NCBI RefSeq assembly: GCF_900112845.1
Contig: NZ_FONG01000016.1
Location: 140,590 to 204,589, forward strand
DNA: 64,000 nt
Origin: Actinacidiphila alni
GTDB taxonomy: Bacteria > Actinomycetota > Actinomycetes > Streptomycetales > Streptomycetaceae
Reading direction: 5' to 3'
The notes under the pieces were generated by a model that was not told the DNA's origin, did no database searches, and saw only the letters and a program-made list of their open reading frames with translations. This document shows positions 8,256 through 16,244 of this stretch, piece by piece. The translations under genes and the position numbers were made by a program. Position 1 is the stretch's first letter; each line of letters starts with the position of its first letter.

Positions 8256-9437
8256 CTACGCCGGTGGCGGCGCCGCGCGCCGCTCGAAGACCACGTCCCG
8301 CGCCGTGCCGAGCGCGGTCGCCACCGCGCCCAGCAGCACCGCGTCCTCGCCGAGCGCGCTCGCGGCGACCTTCGGCCGCAGCGGCGTCAGCCGCCGCAGT
8401 GTGTCGCCGACCGTGCGCAGCAGCAGGTCGGCGCTGTGGCCGACGCCGCCGCCGAGCACGACGAGATCCGGGTCGAGCACGGCGGCCACCGCCGCGACGG
8501 TGTGCGCCAGCCGTTCGCCCTCCTGCTGTACGGCGGCGACGGCCGCGGGATTCCCGGCGCGCGCGGCCTCGAAGACCGACTTCGCGGTGAGCGGCCCCGT
8601 CATCCCGAGGGCGTGCGCGGCGCGCACCACCGCTTCGGCCGAGACCGCGTCCTCCAGGGTGTCCGGTTCCGTACGGCCCGACAGCGGCAGGAAACCGATC
8701 TCGCCGGCGGCGCCGTGCGCCCCGGTGAAGGGCCGCCCGTCGGCGACGATGCCCATGCCGAGGCCGGTGCCGATCATGACGTAGACGAAGAGCCTGCTGC
8801 CCGCGCCGACGCCGAAGGTGTGCTCGCCGAGCGCCGCGAGATTCGCGTCGTTGTGCACCGCGAGCGGCACGCCCAGCTCGTCCCGCATCCGGTCGAAGAG
8901 CCCGGCGCGGCCCCAGCCCGGCAGGTGCAGCGCGTAGCGGACCCGGCGGGCCTGCGCGTCGTACACACCCGGCGTGCCGACCACCGCGTGCGCCACCTTG
9001 TCCGGCGCGACCCCGGAGTCCGCGACGACCCCGTGCGCGGTGGCCACCACCAGATCGGCCATCGCCCCCGACGTACGGGCCCGGTTGCGGACGTCAGCGC
9101 GCGCCACCAGCGCGCCGTCCAGATCGGCGAGCGCGACCCGCAGCCAGTCCCGGCCGATGTCGATGCCGAGCGCGTAACCGGCGGCCGGATCCGGTGCGTA
9201 GAGGACCGCGATCCGGCCGCGCTCGGGGGTGTGGGTGCCGGCCTCGCGGACCAGTCCGGCAGCGGCGAGCGCGGCCAGCGCGCTGGAGACGGTGGGCTTG
9301 GACAGGCCGGTCTCGCGGGCGAGTTGGGCGCGCGAGGCGGCGCCGCCGCGGAGCCGTTCCAGCAGCAGGCGCTCATTGGTGCTGCGCAGCCGCTGCTGGT
9401 TCCAGGGCTGGTCGGAGCCGCCGTCGCTGCTGGTCAT
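8256..9437 (-). CDS. ROK-family transcriptional regulator lacking the zinc motif
   Basis: A 393-residue protein with an N-terminal winged helix (about 15-75, SRAQLARETGLSKPTVSSAL) and a ROK sugar-kinase-like domain with GIDIGRDW and GTGLGMG phosphate-binding loops. The cysteine-rich zinc signature normally found in ROK proteins (CxCGxxGCxE) is absent: the corresponding stretch after GEIGF contains no cysteine. It is therefore more likely a regulator than a functional kinase. It is divergent from an amino-acid permease, with an imperfect 17-bp palindrome over the permease promoter and a CATACG-N10-CGTATG palindrome across its own start codon. Confidence 0.88.
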   Translation of the reverse strand: MTSSDGGSDQPWNQQRLRSTNERLLLERLRGGAASRAQLARETGLSKPTVSSALAALAAAGLVREAGTHTPERGRIAVLYAPDPAAGYALGIDIGRDWLRVALADLDGALVARADVRNRARTSGAMADLVVATAHGVVADSGVAPDKVAHAVVGTPGVYDAQARRVRYALHLPGWGRAGLFDRMRDELGVPLAVHNDANLAALGEHTFGVGAGSRLFVYVMIGTGLGMGIVADGRPFTGAHGAAGEIGFLPLSGRTEPDTLEDAVSAEAVVRAAHALGMTGPLTAKSVFEAARAGNPAAVAAVQQEGERLAHTVAAVAAVLDPDLVVLGGGVGHSADLLLRTVGDTLRRLTPLRPKVAASALGEDAVLLGAVATALGTARDVVFERRAAPPPA

Positions 9438-9456
9438 ACGGACATTCTCACGTATG
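9435..9456. promoter_or_regulatory. Palindrome over the ROK regulator start
   Basis: CATACG (9435-9440) and CGTATG (9451-9456) form a 6-bp-arm inverted repeat with a 10-base spacer. It includes the ATG of the ROK gene and could be an autoregulatory site. Confidence 0.35.
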
Positions 9457-9480
9457 TGCGAGGGAAGCGGGCGGGACCCC

Positions 9481-9509
9481 TTGACGGAGATAGTAAAGGA
9501 ACTTAACTT
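9481..9509 (+). promoter_or_regulatory. Permease promoter with overlapping ROK-type operator
   Basis: TTGACG (9481-9486), a 17-base spacer and TAACTT (9504-9509) make a good vegetative-type promoter. The sequence AGTAAAG-GAA-CTTAACT (9492-9508) is an imperfect palindrome over spacer and -10. ROK repressors of actinobacteria use AT-rich sites of this look, so repression of the permease by the divergent regulator is likely. Confidence 0.6.
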
Positions 9510-9595
9510 GAGCGCGCCGAACCGGGGCAGACGTACCCGGTCGGGAATCCGCCACGTCCCGCCTGCCCGTCCCCACCCGCCCAGGGAGCCGCACC

Positions 9596-11050
9596 ATGTC
9601 CGGAAGCCCTCCGCCCCCCGGTGGCTTCGTCCGCCGTATCGGCCTGTTCCAGGCCACCGCGATCAACATGAGCCAGATGTGCGGCATCGGACCCTTCGTC
9701 ACGATCCCGCTGATGGTCGGCGCCTTCGGTGGCCCGCAGGCCGTCATCGGCTTCGTCGCGGGCGCCGTGCTCGCCCTCGCCGACGGCCTGATCTGGGCGG
9801 AGCTGGGCTCCTCGATGCCGGGGTCCGGCGGCAGTTACGTCTATCTGCGGCAGGCGTTCCAGTACCGCACCGGCAAGCTGATGCCGTTCCTGTTCGTATG
9901 GACGGCGATGCTCTTCATCCCGCTGATCATGTCGACCGGCGTCGTCGGATTCGTGCAGTATCTGGGCTATCTCGCGCCGGACATGGGGCAGACCACCGGC
10001 GACCTCGTCGGGCTCGGCATCATCCTCGGCGTGGTGCTGCTGCTGTGGCGCGGCATCGAGCACATCGCGCGGATCACCGCCGTGATGTGGGCGGTGATGA
10101 TCGTCTCGGTGCTGCTGGTGATCGTCGCGGCGGCGAGCGACTTCTCCGGGCATCTGGCCTTCACCTACCCGCACGGGGCGTTCTCGCTGACCACCTCGCA
10201 CTTCTGGACCGGGTTCGCGGCCGGCCTGACGATCGGCATCTACGACTACCTCGGCTACAACACCACCGCCTACATGGGCGCCGAGGTCAAGAACCCCGGC
10301 CGGGTGCTGCCGCGCTCCATCGTCTTCTCGATCCTCGGCATCATGGCGATCTACCTGCTGCTCCAGATCGGCACGCTCGGCGTCATCGACTGGCACCGGA
10401 TGACCGACCCGGACGACATCGCCTCCACCTCCGTCGCCTCGGCCGTACTGGAGAAGACCTGGGGCAAGGGCGCGGCCGACACCGTCACGGTGCTGATCCT
10501 GATCACCGCCTTCGCCTCCGTCTTCACCGGACTGCTCGGCGGCTCCCGGGTGCCCTACGACGCCGCCCGCGAGCGGGTGTTCTTCCGGCCGTACGCCAAG
10601 CTGCACGCCCGGCACCGCTTCCCGGTCTGGGGCCTGGCCACGATGGGCGTGATCACCGCGATCGGCTTCCTGATCGGCCGGCACACCGACCTCGCGACGC
10701 TGATCCAGCTGCTCACCACCGTCATGATCATCGTCCAGTCGCTGGCCCAAGTCCTCGCCCTGACCGTGCTGCGCCGCCGCCAGCCGGGGCTGCGCCGCCC
10801 GTACCGGATGTGGCTCTACCCCGTGCCCGGCATCGTCGCGCTCGTCGGTTGGCTCGTCATCTACGGTTACGCGGACAGGAATTCGCCCGGCCGGCACCCC
10901 ATCGAGTGGTCGCTTGCCTGGGTCGCGCTCGGCTGCGTCGCCTTCGCGCTGTGGTCCCGCTACGAGAAGGTCTGGCCCTTCGGTCCCAAGGAGATCTCCG
11001 AGGAGTATCTGACCGGTGCCGATCCGGACGCGGAGCCCGTCCCGGCCTGA
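9596..11050 (+). CDS. APC-superfamily amino-acid permease
   Basis: A 484-residue integral membrane transporter with about 12 hydrophobic segments and the APC-type N-terminus (RRIGLFQATAINMSQMCGIG, the unwound TM1 substrate-binding region). Substrate specificity cannot be assigned; the family exchanges or imports amino acids and amines. The ATG has GGGAG eight bases upstream. Transcription starts from the promoter at 9481 and is probably controlled by the divergent ROK regulator, an unusual partner because ROK regulators normally respond to sugars. Confidence 0.9.
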   Translation: MSGSPPPPGGFVRRIGLFQATAINMSQMCGIGPFVTIPLMVGAFGGPQAVIGFVAGAVLALADGLIWAELGSSMPGSGGSYVYLRQAFQYRTGKLMPFLFVWTAMLFIPLIMSTGVVGFVQYLGYLAPDMGQTTGDLVGLGIILGVVLLLWRGIEHIARITAVMWAVMIVSVLLVIVAAASDFSGHLAFTYPHGAFSLTTSHFWTGFAAGLTIGIYDYLGYNTTAYMGAEVKNPGRVLPRSIVFSILGIMAIYLLLQIGTLGVIDWHRMTDPDDIASTSVASAVLEKTWGKGAADTVTVLILITAFASVFTGLLGGSRVPYDAARERVFFRPYAKLHARHRFPVWGLATMGVITAIGFLIGRHTDLATLIQLLTTVMIIVQSLAQVLALTVLRRRQPGLRRPYRMWLYPVPGIVALVGWLVIYGYADRNSPGRHPIEWSLAWVALGCVAFALWSRYEKVWPFGPKEISEEYLTGADPDAEPVPA

Positions 11051-11081
11051 CACTCCCGAGCCCTACGGGTAGGTTCACCGG

Positions 11082-12302
11082 ATGGCCATGGAACACCCGC
11101 GGGGGAGCGGTGCCGGAGGCGGCGACGGCTGCCTGACCGTCGCCGTACGGATGCCGGTCCGGATCGTCGCCTTCGCCGTCGTACTGCCGCTGCGTCTGCT
11201 CTGGGACGCGGTGGCCACGGCGGGGCGCGGCGCCGGCGCCGGTCTGCGCTGGACGTGGCGGCGGCTGCTGTTCCCGCCGCTGCGGGTGCTCGGCGTGGCG
11301 CTCGCGTGGCTGTGGCGCACCCTCGTGGTGATCCCGGTGGTCTTCCTGGCCCGCTATCTGGTGGCCGTGCCGCTGGTGGCGCTGTGGCGGTACGTGCTCG
11401 CCCCGGTGGGCCGCGGCATCGGTTGGGCGCTGCGGCAGAGCGGGCGCGGCTGCGGGTGGCTCTTCGCGCATCTGGTCGTGCTGCCGCTCGCGGCGCTGTG
11501 GCGGTACGTGCTGCTCCCCGTCGGCCGCGGCATCCGCGCCGCGCTTGCCGGACTCGGCAACGGCGCCTCCTGGCTGGGCCATTACCTGCTCGTCGTCCCG
11601 GCCCGCCTGCTCTGGCACTCCCTGCTCGTCCCGGTGACCGTCTTCCTCGTCCGCTACGTGGTGGCCGTGCCGCTGGTGGCGCTGTGGCGGTACGTGCTCG
11701 CCCCCGCCGGGCGCGGCATCGTATGGACGCTGCGGCAGACCGGGCGGGGCCTGGCCTGGCTGCTGGCGACGCTGGTCGTGCTGCCGCTCTCCTTCACGTG
11801 GCGGCGGATCGTCGTCCCCGTCACCCGGGAGATCGGCACCGCCCTCGGCTTCGCCTGGCGCGCAGCGGGCTATGTCTCGCGCGCCGTCGGGCGCGGCCTG
11901 AAGTGGCTGGTCCGGGTGACGGTCGTGGTCCCCGCCGCCTGGGTCTGGCGGTGGACCGGCGCGCCCGCGGTCCGCGCCCTGCGCGCGGCCGGCCGCTGGT
12001 ACGGGCGCGCCGTCCACGCGCCCCTCAAGGAAGCCGTCGCCGAAGCCCGCCGCACCTTGCGGCAGTTGCGCGCCGAGACCCGCCGCGCCCTGTTCGGCGC
12101 CCCCACCTCCAAGCAGCTCCCGCCGCGCCGCCCCGGCGTCGAACCCGGCGCCTTCGGCCCGGCCCCCGAGCAGGACACGGCTGACGCCCTCCTCGCCGAC
12201 GCCCCTGCCCCCACCCCCTTCCCGGCTCCGCGCCACCGCCGCCCCCAGAACCCGGACCTGTCCCCGGATCTCGCCAAGAGGCAGCCGCCGAGTCACCGTT
12301 GA
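11082..12302 (+). CDS. Membrane-associated internal-repeat protein of unknown function
   Basis: A 406-residue protein I cannot assign. About residues 20-310 consist of a degenerate repeat of roughly 20 residues with the core VPLVALWRYVLAPVGRGI. Clear copies begin near nucleotides 11361, 11481, 11661 and 11781. The 11361 and 11661 copies are exactly 300 bases apart and almost identical in DNA, so there was a recent 100-residue duplication. Each unit is an apolar helix rich in Leu, Val and Trp, ending in Arg-Gly, suggesting re-entrant or membrane-surface helices rather than ordinary transporters. The C-terminus (310-406) is polar and proline-rich. Its last codons lie inside the first unit of the downstream DNA repeat. 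ATGs at 11082 and 11088 are both possible. Confidence 0.75.
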   Translation: MAMEHPRGSGAGGGDGCLTVAVRMPVRIVAFAVVLPLRLLWDAVATAGRGAGAGLRWTWRRLLFPPLRVLGVALAWLWRTLVVIPVVFLARYLVAVPLVALWRYVLAPVGRGIGWALRQSGRGCGWLFAHLVVLPLAALWRYVLLPVGRGIRAALAGLGNGASWLGHYLLVVPARLLWHSLLVPVTVFLVRYVVAVPLVALWRYVLAPAGRGIVWTLRQTGRGLAWLLATLVVLPLSFTWRRIVVPVTREIGTALGFAWRAAGYVSRAVGRGLKWLVRVTVVVPAAWVWRWTGAPAVRALRAAGRWYGRAVHAPLKEAVAEARRTLRQLRAETRRALFGAPTSKQLPPRRPGVEPGAFGPAPEQDTADALLADAPAPTPFPAPRHRRPQNPDLSPDLAKRQPPSHR

Positions 12303-12692
12303 GGCCGTGCGGCACCGTGCCGACTCCGGGCTTCGCCGAGCGCCGTGCGCCGAGCTGTCCTTGATGCCGTGGTGCGCCGGCCGGGTGGAGCCGCGGCTCG
12401 TGGCTCCGCTCGCCTTTCGCGGCGCGCGCCCGCCGCTCCCAGAACCCGGACCTGTCCCCGGATCTCGCCAAGAGGCAGCCGCCGAGCCACCGTTGAGGCC
12501 GTGCGGCACCGCCGCCCCCGGAACCCGGACCTGACCCCTGGCCCGTCCCCGGGCCTCGCGAAGAGGCGGCCGCCGAGCGACCGTTGAGGCCGTGCGGCAC
12601 GGTGCCGACTCCGGGCTTCGCCGAGCGCCGTGCGCCGAGCTGTCCTCGACGCCGCGCCGCGTCGGCCGGGTGGAGCCGCGGCTCGTGGCGCC
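12244..12692. repeat. Mosaic of two DNA repeat modules, order A-B-A-A-B
   Basis: The 452 bases after the repeat protein hold no gene. Module A (about 70 bases, from CCCAGAACCCGGACCTG to GAGGCCGTGCGGCAC) occurs at 12244, 12438 and, with an insertion, 12516. Module B (about 95 bases, from GTGCCGACTCCGGGC to GAGCCGCGGCTCGTGGC) occurs at 12317 and 12602. Copies are 85-95 percent identical by eye. The first A copy contains the stop codon of the preceding gene. The junction CGGCAC-GTGCCG and the GAGCCGCGGCTC inside B are palindromes and could form hairpins. Confidence 0.8.
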
Positions 12693-12754
12693 GCCCGGCC
12701 GGCGCGGCGGACGAGCGCCGGCCCGCCCGTCTTCCGCGCCGGAGGCGCTGAGTG

Positions 12755-15700
12755 TCAGTCGGTCACCGGCCGCGTGCCGAGCCGGATGTGGTCGATCGCC
12801 CAGTACCAGTTGTTGCCCGCGTTGAACATGCGGAATTTCAGGGTGACGGTGCGGGCGCCGGAGGGGACGTCGACGGTGCGGGTGACGAGCTGGTTCTCGG
12901 CGTCGTGGCCCGCGTTGTCGTTGCCGGTGGCCGCGCCGCTGTAGGTGAGCAGGACGGTCTCCTCGCCGGTGTCGAAGACGGCGCTGACGGTGGCGGTCTG
13001 CGGCGCCTCCTGGCGGTAGTGGGAGTCGAAACCGAGGTGCAGCACGGTGGCGCCGGCCGGGACGGGGACGGCGGGGGAGACCAGCGTGGAGTCGAACGTC
13101 CCCTTGCCCGACGGCGACCCGTGGTCGTCCCAGTCGTCGGGATCGGCGACCGCGATGATGCCGAGCGCCCGCGAGAAATTGCCGCGGTCCTGGCTGTCGG
13201 ACGCGGTCCAGAACCGCTTGGTCATGAAGGTCCAGCCCTGCTCCTCCACGCTGCCCTGCGGCATGCCCGCCGCGTTCACCACGGACCAGCAGGCCGGCGC
13301 GGTCGCCGTCCAGCCGAGCACGTCGGCCGGTACCGGCAGCGTCACCGCCGGCTTCAACTGCCCGGCCAGTGACTCGAAGTCCTCGCCGAGCAGATAGCCG
13401 TCCATGGACGGCGCCGTACGCGCCGCCACCTCGCAGTCGGCGAGCGCCAGCCGGTTGCCCGCCGTGCCGCGCGCGGTGACCAGCACCCGGTGCGTGGTGT
13501 CCGACGGCAGAGCGGCGGGCGGGGTGACCTGCCACACCGCGGTCGCGGAGGCGCCCGCGGACAGCCGCGCCGGCGGCGCCGTCACCGTACGCACCTCCCA
13601 TCCGGCCGGCACGACCGGTGCGGCCTCCAGCTTGGTGACCGCGACGGTCGCGGTGAGCACCGCGGTCACCGTGGACGGGCGGCCCGGCAGCACGACCGGC
13701 TCGTCGATCGCAGGCGACGCGGCCGACAGCCGTACCTCGGCGGTCAGCGCGTCCGGCGCGCCCATCGCCGGGTCGGTGACGCCCGGCCGGTGGTCCGCCA
13801 CCTTGCCCGCGAACCGCCGCAGGAAGAACGGGTCGTCGGCGTCGGTGACGGCCACGTCGTACCAGCCGTCGTGGTCCACGCCCAGCGTGATCGACCGGGT
13901 GGCGCCGCCGCCGACCCGCATCTCGTGCACGCCGCCGCGGTAGGCGAGGTCGCCGATCCGGAAGGTGCGCGGGCCGCGCTCGTCGTTGCGCAGCTCGATC
14001 TCCAGGTGCCGGGCGACCGGGTCCTCGGTGAGCTGCGCCTCCAGCCGCGCCGCGCCGCCGCGGAAGTGCCACAGCGAACCGTTCGGGCCGTTGACCCGCA
14101 GGTCGTAGCCGTCGGCGTCGATCTGCCAGGCGTCGGAGAGCCGGTCACGGGCGCCGACGGTGAAGAACCGCGGCCTGCTCCCGGGCGCCGGATACGCGGC
14201 GAAGACCGCCGCCTGGGTGCCGAGATTGACGAAATCCAGCTCCAGCGAGGCACCGCGCACATGCGACCGCATCCGCAGCGCGTACGGGCTCGGGCGCGCC
14301 GCCCGGCTGCCGCGCTGCTGCACCGGCGGCACCTGCGGGCTCGGCACGGTCGGGGCCGGCAGCTTGCCGGAGTCGGTGACCTTCCGCCGGTTGCCGCTGG
14401 TGTCGGGCAGCGACGGCCACTTCGGCTCGTCGCCGGAGAAATCGAACACGGAAGTGAGGTCGCCGGTGACCGCGCGCCGCCACTCGCTGATGTTGGGCTC
14501 GCGCACCCCGAAGCGCTTCTCCAGGAATTTGATGACCGAGGTGTGGTCGTAGACCGTCGAGTCCACGACGCCGCCGCGCGTCCAGGGCGACGCCACGATC
14601 ATCGGCACCCGGATGCCCAGGCCCAGCGGGAACGGCCCGGCGACCACGCTCTCCCCGGCGGGCAGCGTGTCCGACCAGGTCAGCGATCCGTCGGCCGCCT
14701 TGACGCGGTAGCGGCCGTCGTAGCCGACCACCCGGTGGTAGGTGCTGCCGGACTTGGTGACCCGTACGACGATCTCGCCGTCGGTGGACACCGTGGACTT
14801 GCCGCGGCCCGCGCCCATGGGCGGCACCGGCGGCAGCACATGGTCGAAGAAGCCGCCGTGCTCGTCGTAGTTCAGGATGAAGGCGGTCTTGGCGAAGACC
14901 GCCGGATGGTCGGCGAGCGCCGCCAGCAGCCGCGCGGTCAGGTCCTCGCCGTCCGGCGGCGCGTAACTGGCGTGCTCCGACAGCGCGGCGGGCGCCACCA
15001 GCCAGGACACCTGCGGCAGCGCGTCCGCGGCCACATCGGCGGCGAAGGCCGCCACCAGCGCGTCACCCATCGCCCACGGATCGCCCGCCTGCGCCGGGTC
15101 CCCGGCCCGCCGCATGCCCCGCTCGTACAGCGGCTCGCCCGGCTTGGCCCGGTGGAAGGGCGCGAACCAGGCGAGCGCGTTGTCGTCGAAATTCTCCTGC
15201 GCCTGATACGTCTTCCAGGAGATGCCCGCCGCCTCCAGGCGCTCGGCGTACGTCGTCCACTCGTAGCCGGCCGACGTCTCGGTGTTGTCGGTCACCGGGG
15301 TGTCGCGGACGGTGCCGCCGCTGGTGCCGGTCATGAAGTGCTCGCGGTTGGGGTTGGTGCTGGTCTCCATCGCCGCGTGGTAGTTGTCGCAGATGGTGAA
15401 GACCGAGGCCAGCGCGTTGTAGAAGGGCATGTCGGCGGGCTCGTAGTAGCCCTGGCCGAGCCAGCCGCCTCCGCGCCGGGTGACGTAGCCGTCCGCGAGT
15501 CCGTCGTTGCGGGCGTTCATCGAGTCGGTGAAGCCGAAGGCGGGCGCGCCCTGCTGGTACGCGTTGGTGTGCGCGGCGTTCATGGCGAAGGGCAGCAGAT
15601 GGCCCTCGGCGCGGGACGGGTCGGGCTGCGCCCACACCGGACGGCCGTTGACCCCGCGCACCGCGGTGCGGTCGCCGTAGCCGCGCACGCCCTGCATCGT

Positions 15701-15883
15701 GCCGTAGTAGTGGTCGAAGGACCGGTTCTCCTGCATGAGGACGACGACGTGCGCGATGTCCTCAAGACTGCCGGGTCGCGCGGGCGCGGCCAGCGCGGTC
15801 CGCACGCTCATCGGCAGTGCGGACAGCAGGGCCGCGCCTGCGGCACTGCCGAGCAGCGTACGGCGGGACAGCTCTGGACTCAT
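12755..15883 (-). CDS. Tat-exported phosphocholine-specific phospholipase C with C-terminal add-on domains
   Basis: A 1042-residue secreted enzyme of the bacterial phosphoesterase family that hydrolyses phosphatidylcholine/sphingomyelin. A twin-arginine signal (SRRTLL, R7-R8) with an ALA cleavage region near residue 33 directs folded export. Catalytic-domain signatures are QENRSFDHYYGT, NREHFMTGT and NYDEHGGFFDHV. Two DUF756 domains follow, which is standard. Longer than usual, it then carries a NEW3-like Ig domain and a roughly 190-residue beta-rich domain (DGYLLGEDFESL to the end) that may bind carbohydrate or lipid. The ATG at 15883 has AAAGGAG seven bases upstream. A sequence matching the PHO-box unit consensus lies about 95 bases upstream, so phosphate control is plausible. 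Confidence 0.92.
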   Translation of the reverse strand: MSPELSRRTLLGSAAGAALLSALPMSVRTALAAPARPGSLEDIAHVVVLMQENRSFDHYYGTMQGVRGYGDRTAVRGVNGRPVWAQPDPSRAEGHLLPFAMNAAHTNAYQQGAPAFGFTDSMNARNDGLADGYVTRRGGGWLGQGYYEPADMPFYNALASVFTICDNYHAAMETSTNPNREHFMTGTSGGTVRDTPVTDNTETSAGYEWTTYAERLEAAGISWKTYQAQENFDDNALAWFAPFHRAKPGEPLYERGMRRAGDPAQAGDPWAMGDALVAAFAADVAADALPQVSWLVAPAALSEHASYAPPDGEDLTARLLAALADHPAVFAKTAFILNYDEHGGFFDHVLPPVPPMGAGRGKSTVSTDGEIVVRVTKSGSTYHRVVGYDGRYRVKAADGSLTWSDTLPAGESVVAGPFPLGLGIRVPMIVASPWTRGGVVDSTVYDHTSVIKFLEKRFGVREPNISEWRRAVTGDLTSVFDFSGDEPKWPSLPDTSGNRRKVTDSGKLPAPTVPSPQVPPVQQRGSRAARPSPYALRMRSHVRGASLELDFVNLGTQAAVFAAYPAPGSRPRFFTVGARDRLSDAWQIDADGYDLRVNGPNGSLWHFRGGAARLEAQLTEDPVARHLEIELRNDERGPRTFRIGDLAYRGGVHEMRVGGGATRSITLGVDHDGWYDVAVTDADDPFFLRRFAGKVADHRPGVTDPAMGAPDALTAEVRLSAASPAIDEPVVLPGRPSTVTAVLTATVAVTKLEAAPVVPAGWEVRTVTAPPARLSAGASATAVWQVTPPAALPSDTTHRVLVTARGTAGNRLALADCEVAARTAPSMDGYLLGEDFESLAGQLKPAVTLPVPADVLGWTATAPACWSVVNAAGMPQGSVEEQGWTFMTKRFWTASDSQDRGNFSRALGIIAVADPDDWDDHGSPSGKGTFDSTLVSPAVPVPAGATVLHLGFDSHYRQEAPQTATVSAVFDTGEETVLLTYSGAATGNDNAGHDAENQLVTRTVDVPSGARTVTLKFRMFNAGNNWYWAIDHIRLGTRPVTD

Positions 15884-15975
15884 CGGGGTGACTCCTTTGA
15901 TACGGGCGCCGGACCGGCTCCGATTTCGGTCCAGACCCGTTATGAATACGAGACCGTAGTGGCGCTGACCGGAGC

Positions 15976-15986
15976 CGCGGATGAAC
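15976..15986 (-). promoter_or_regulatory. PHO-box-like unit upstream of phospholipase C
   Basis: GTTCATCCGCG on the minus strand fits all 11 positions of the published Streptomyces PhoP direct-repeat-unit consensus G(G/T)TCAYYYR(G/C)G. The adjacent 11-mers on either side match poorly (about 6 of 11), so a full two-unit box is not certain. Confidence 0.35.
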
Positions 15987-16003
15987 ATCGGCGGAAGCCG
16001 TAC

Positions 16004-16012
16004 TTATCCACA
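16004..16012 (+). promoter_or_regulatory. DnaA box (TTATCCACA)
   Basis: Exact match to the general bacterial DnaA-box consensus. It lies in an intergenic region 77 bases from a second box in the same orientation. Confidence 0.5.
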
Positions 16013-16080
16013 GGGGGTGGCCCGGTGCGGGAATGACGGGCGGGGCAGGGTTGCCTGCTGTGCGCCGGCTGTGTGCCCGC

Positions 16081-16089
16081 TTGTCCACA
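16081..16089 (+). promoter_or_regulatory. DnaA box (TTGTCCACA)
   Basis: Exact match to the preferred Streptomyces DnaA box. It is upstream of the DUF2344-rne genes. Confidence 0.5.
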
Positions 16090-16244
16090 GGCCGCGGCCA
16101 CGCGTCATCAGCAAGGCGCGACGCGGCGTAACCTTGGAAGGGACAACCGGGTCCCGACACGGACCCCCGGCACACGAAGTACGTACGAGGGACTGAACGA
16201 CACTGGGCAAGCGACAGCCCGAAGGTCCGCCGCCCGCACCAACG

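Larger units (their letters stand above)
15884..16202. other. Intergenic region between plcC-type gene and the DUF2344 gene
   Basis: No gene is seen in these 319 bases. The region holds divergent promoter signals, one PHO-box-like unit on the minus strand and two DnaA-box-like nonamers. TAACCT near 16130 is a possible -10 for the downstream operon; no matching -35 is evident. Confidence 0.5.

Noticed and set aside
10857..14072. Minus-strand frame of about 1070 codons spanning permease, repeat protein and repeat mosaic
   Set aside because: It crosses three unrelated features, is Arg/Gly/Pro low complexity and overlaps the phospholipase in another frame.
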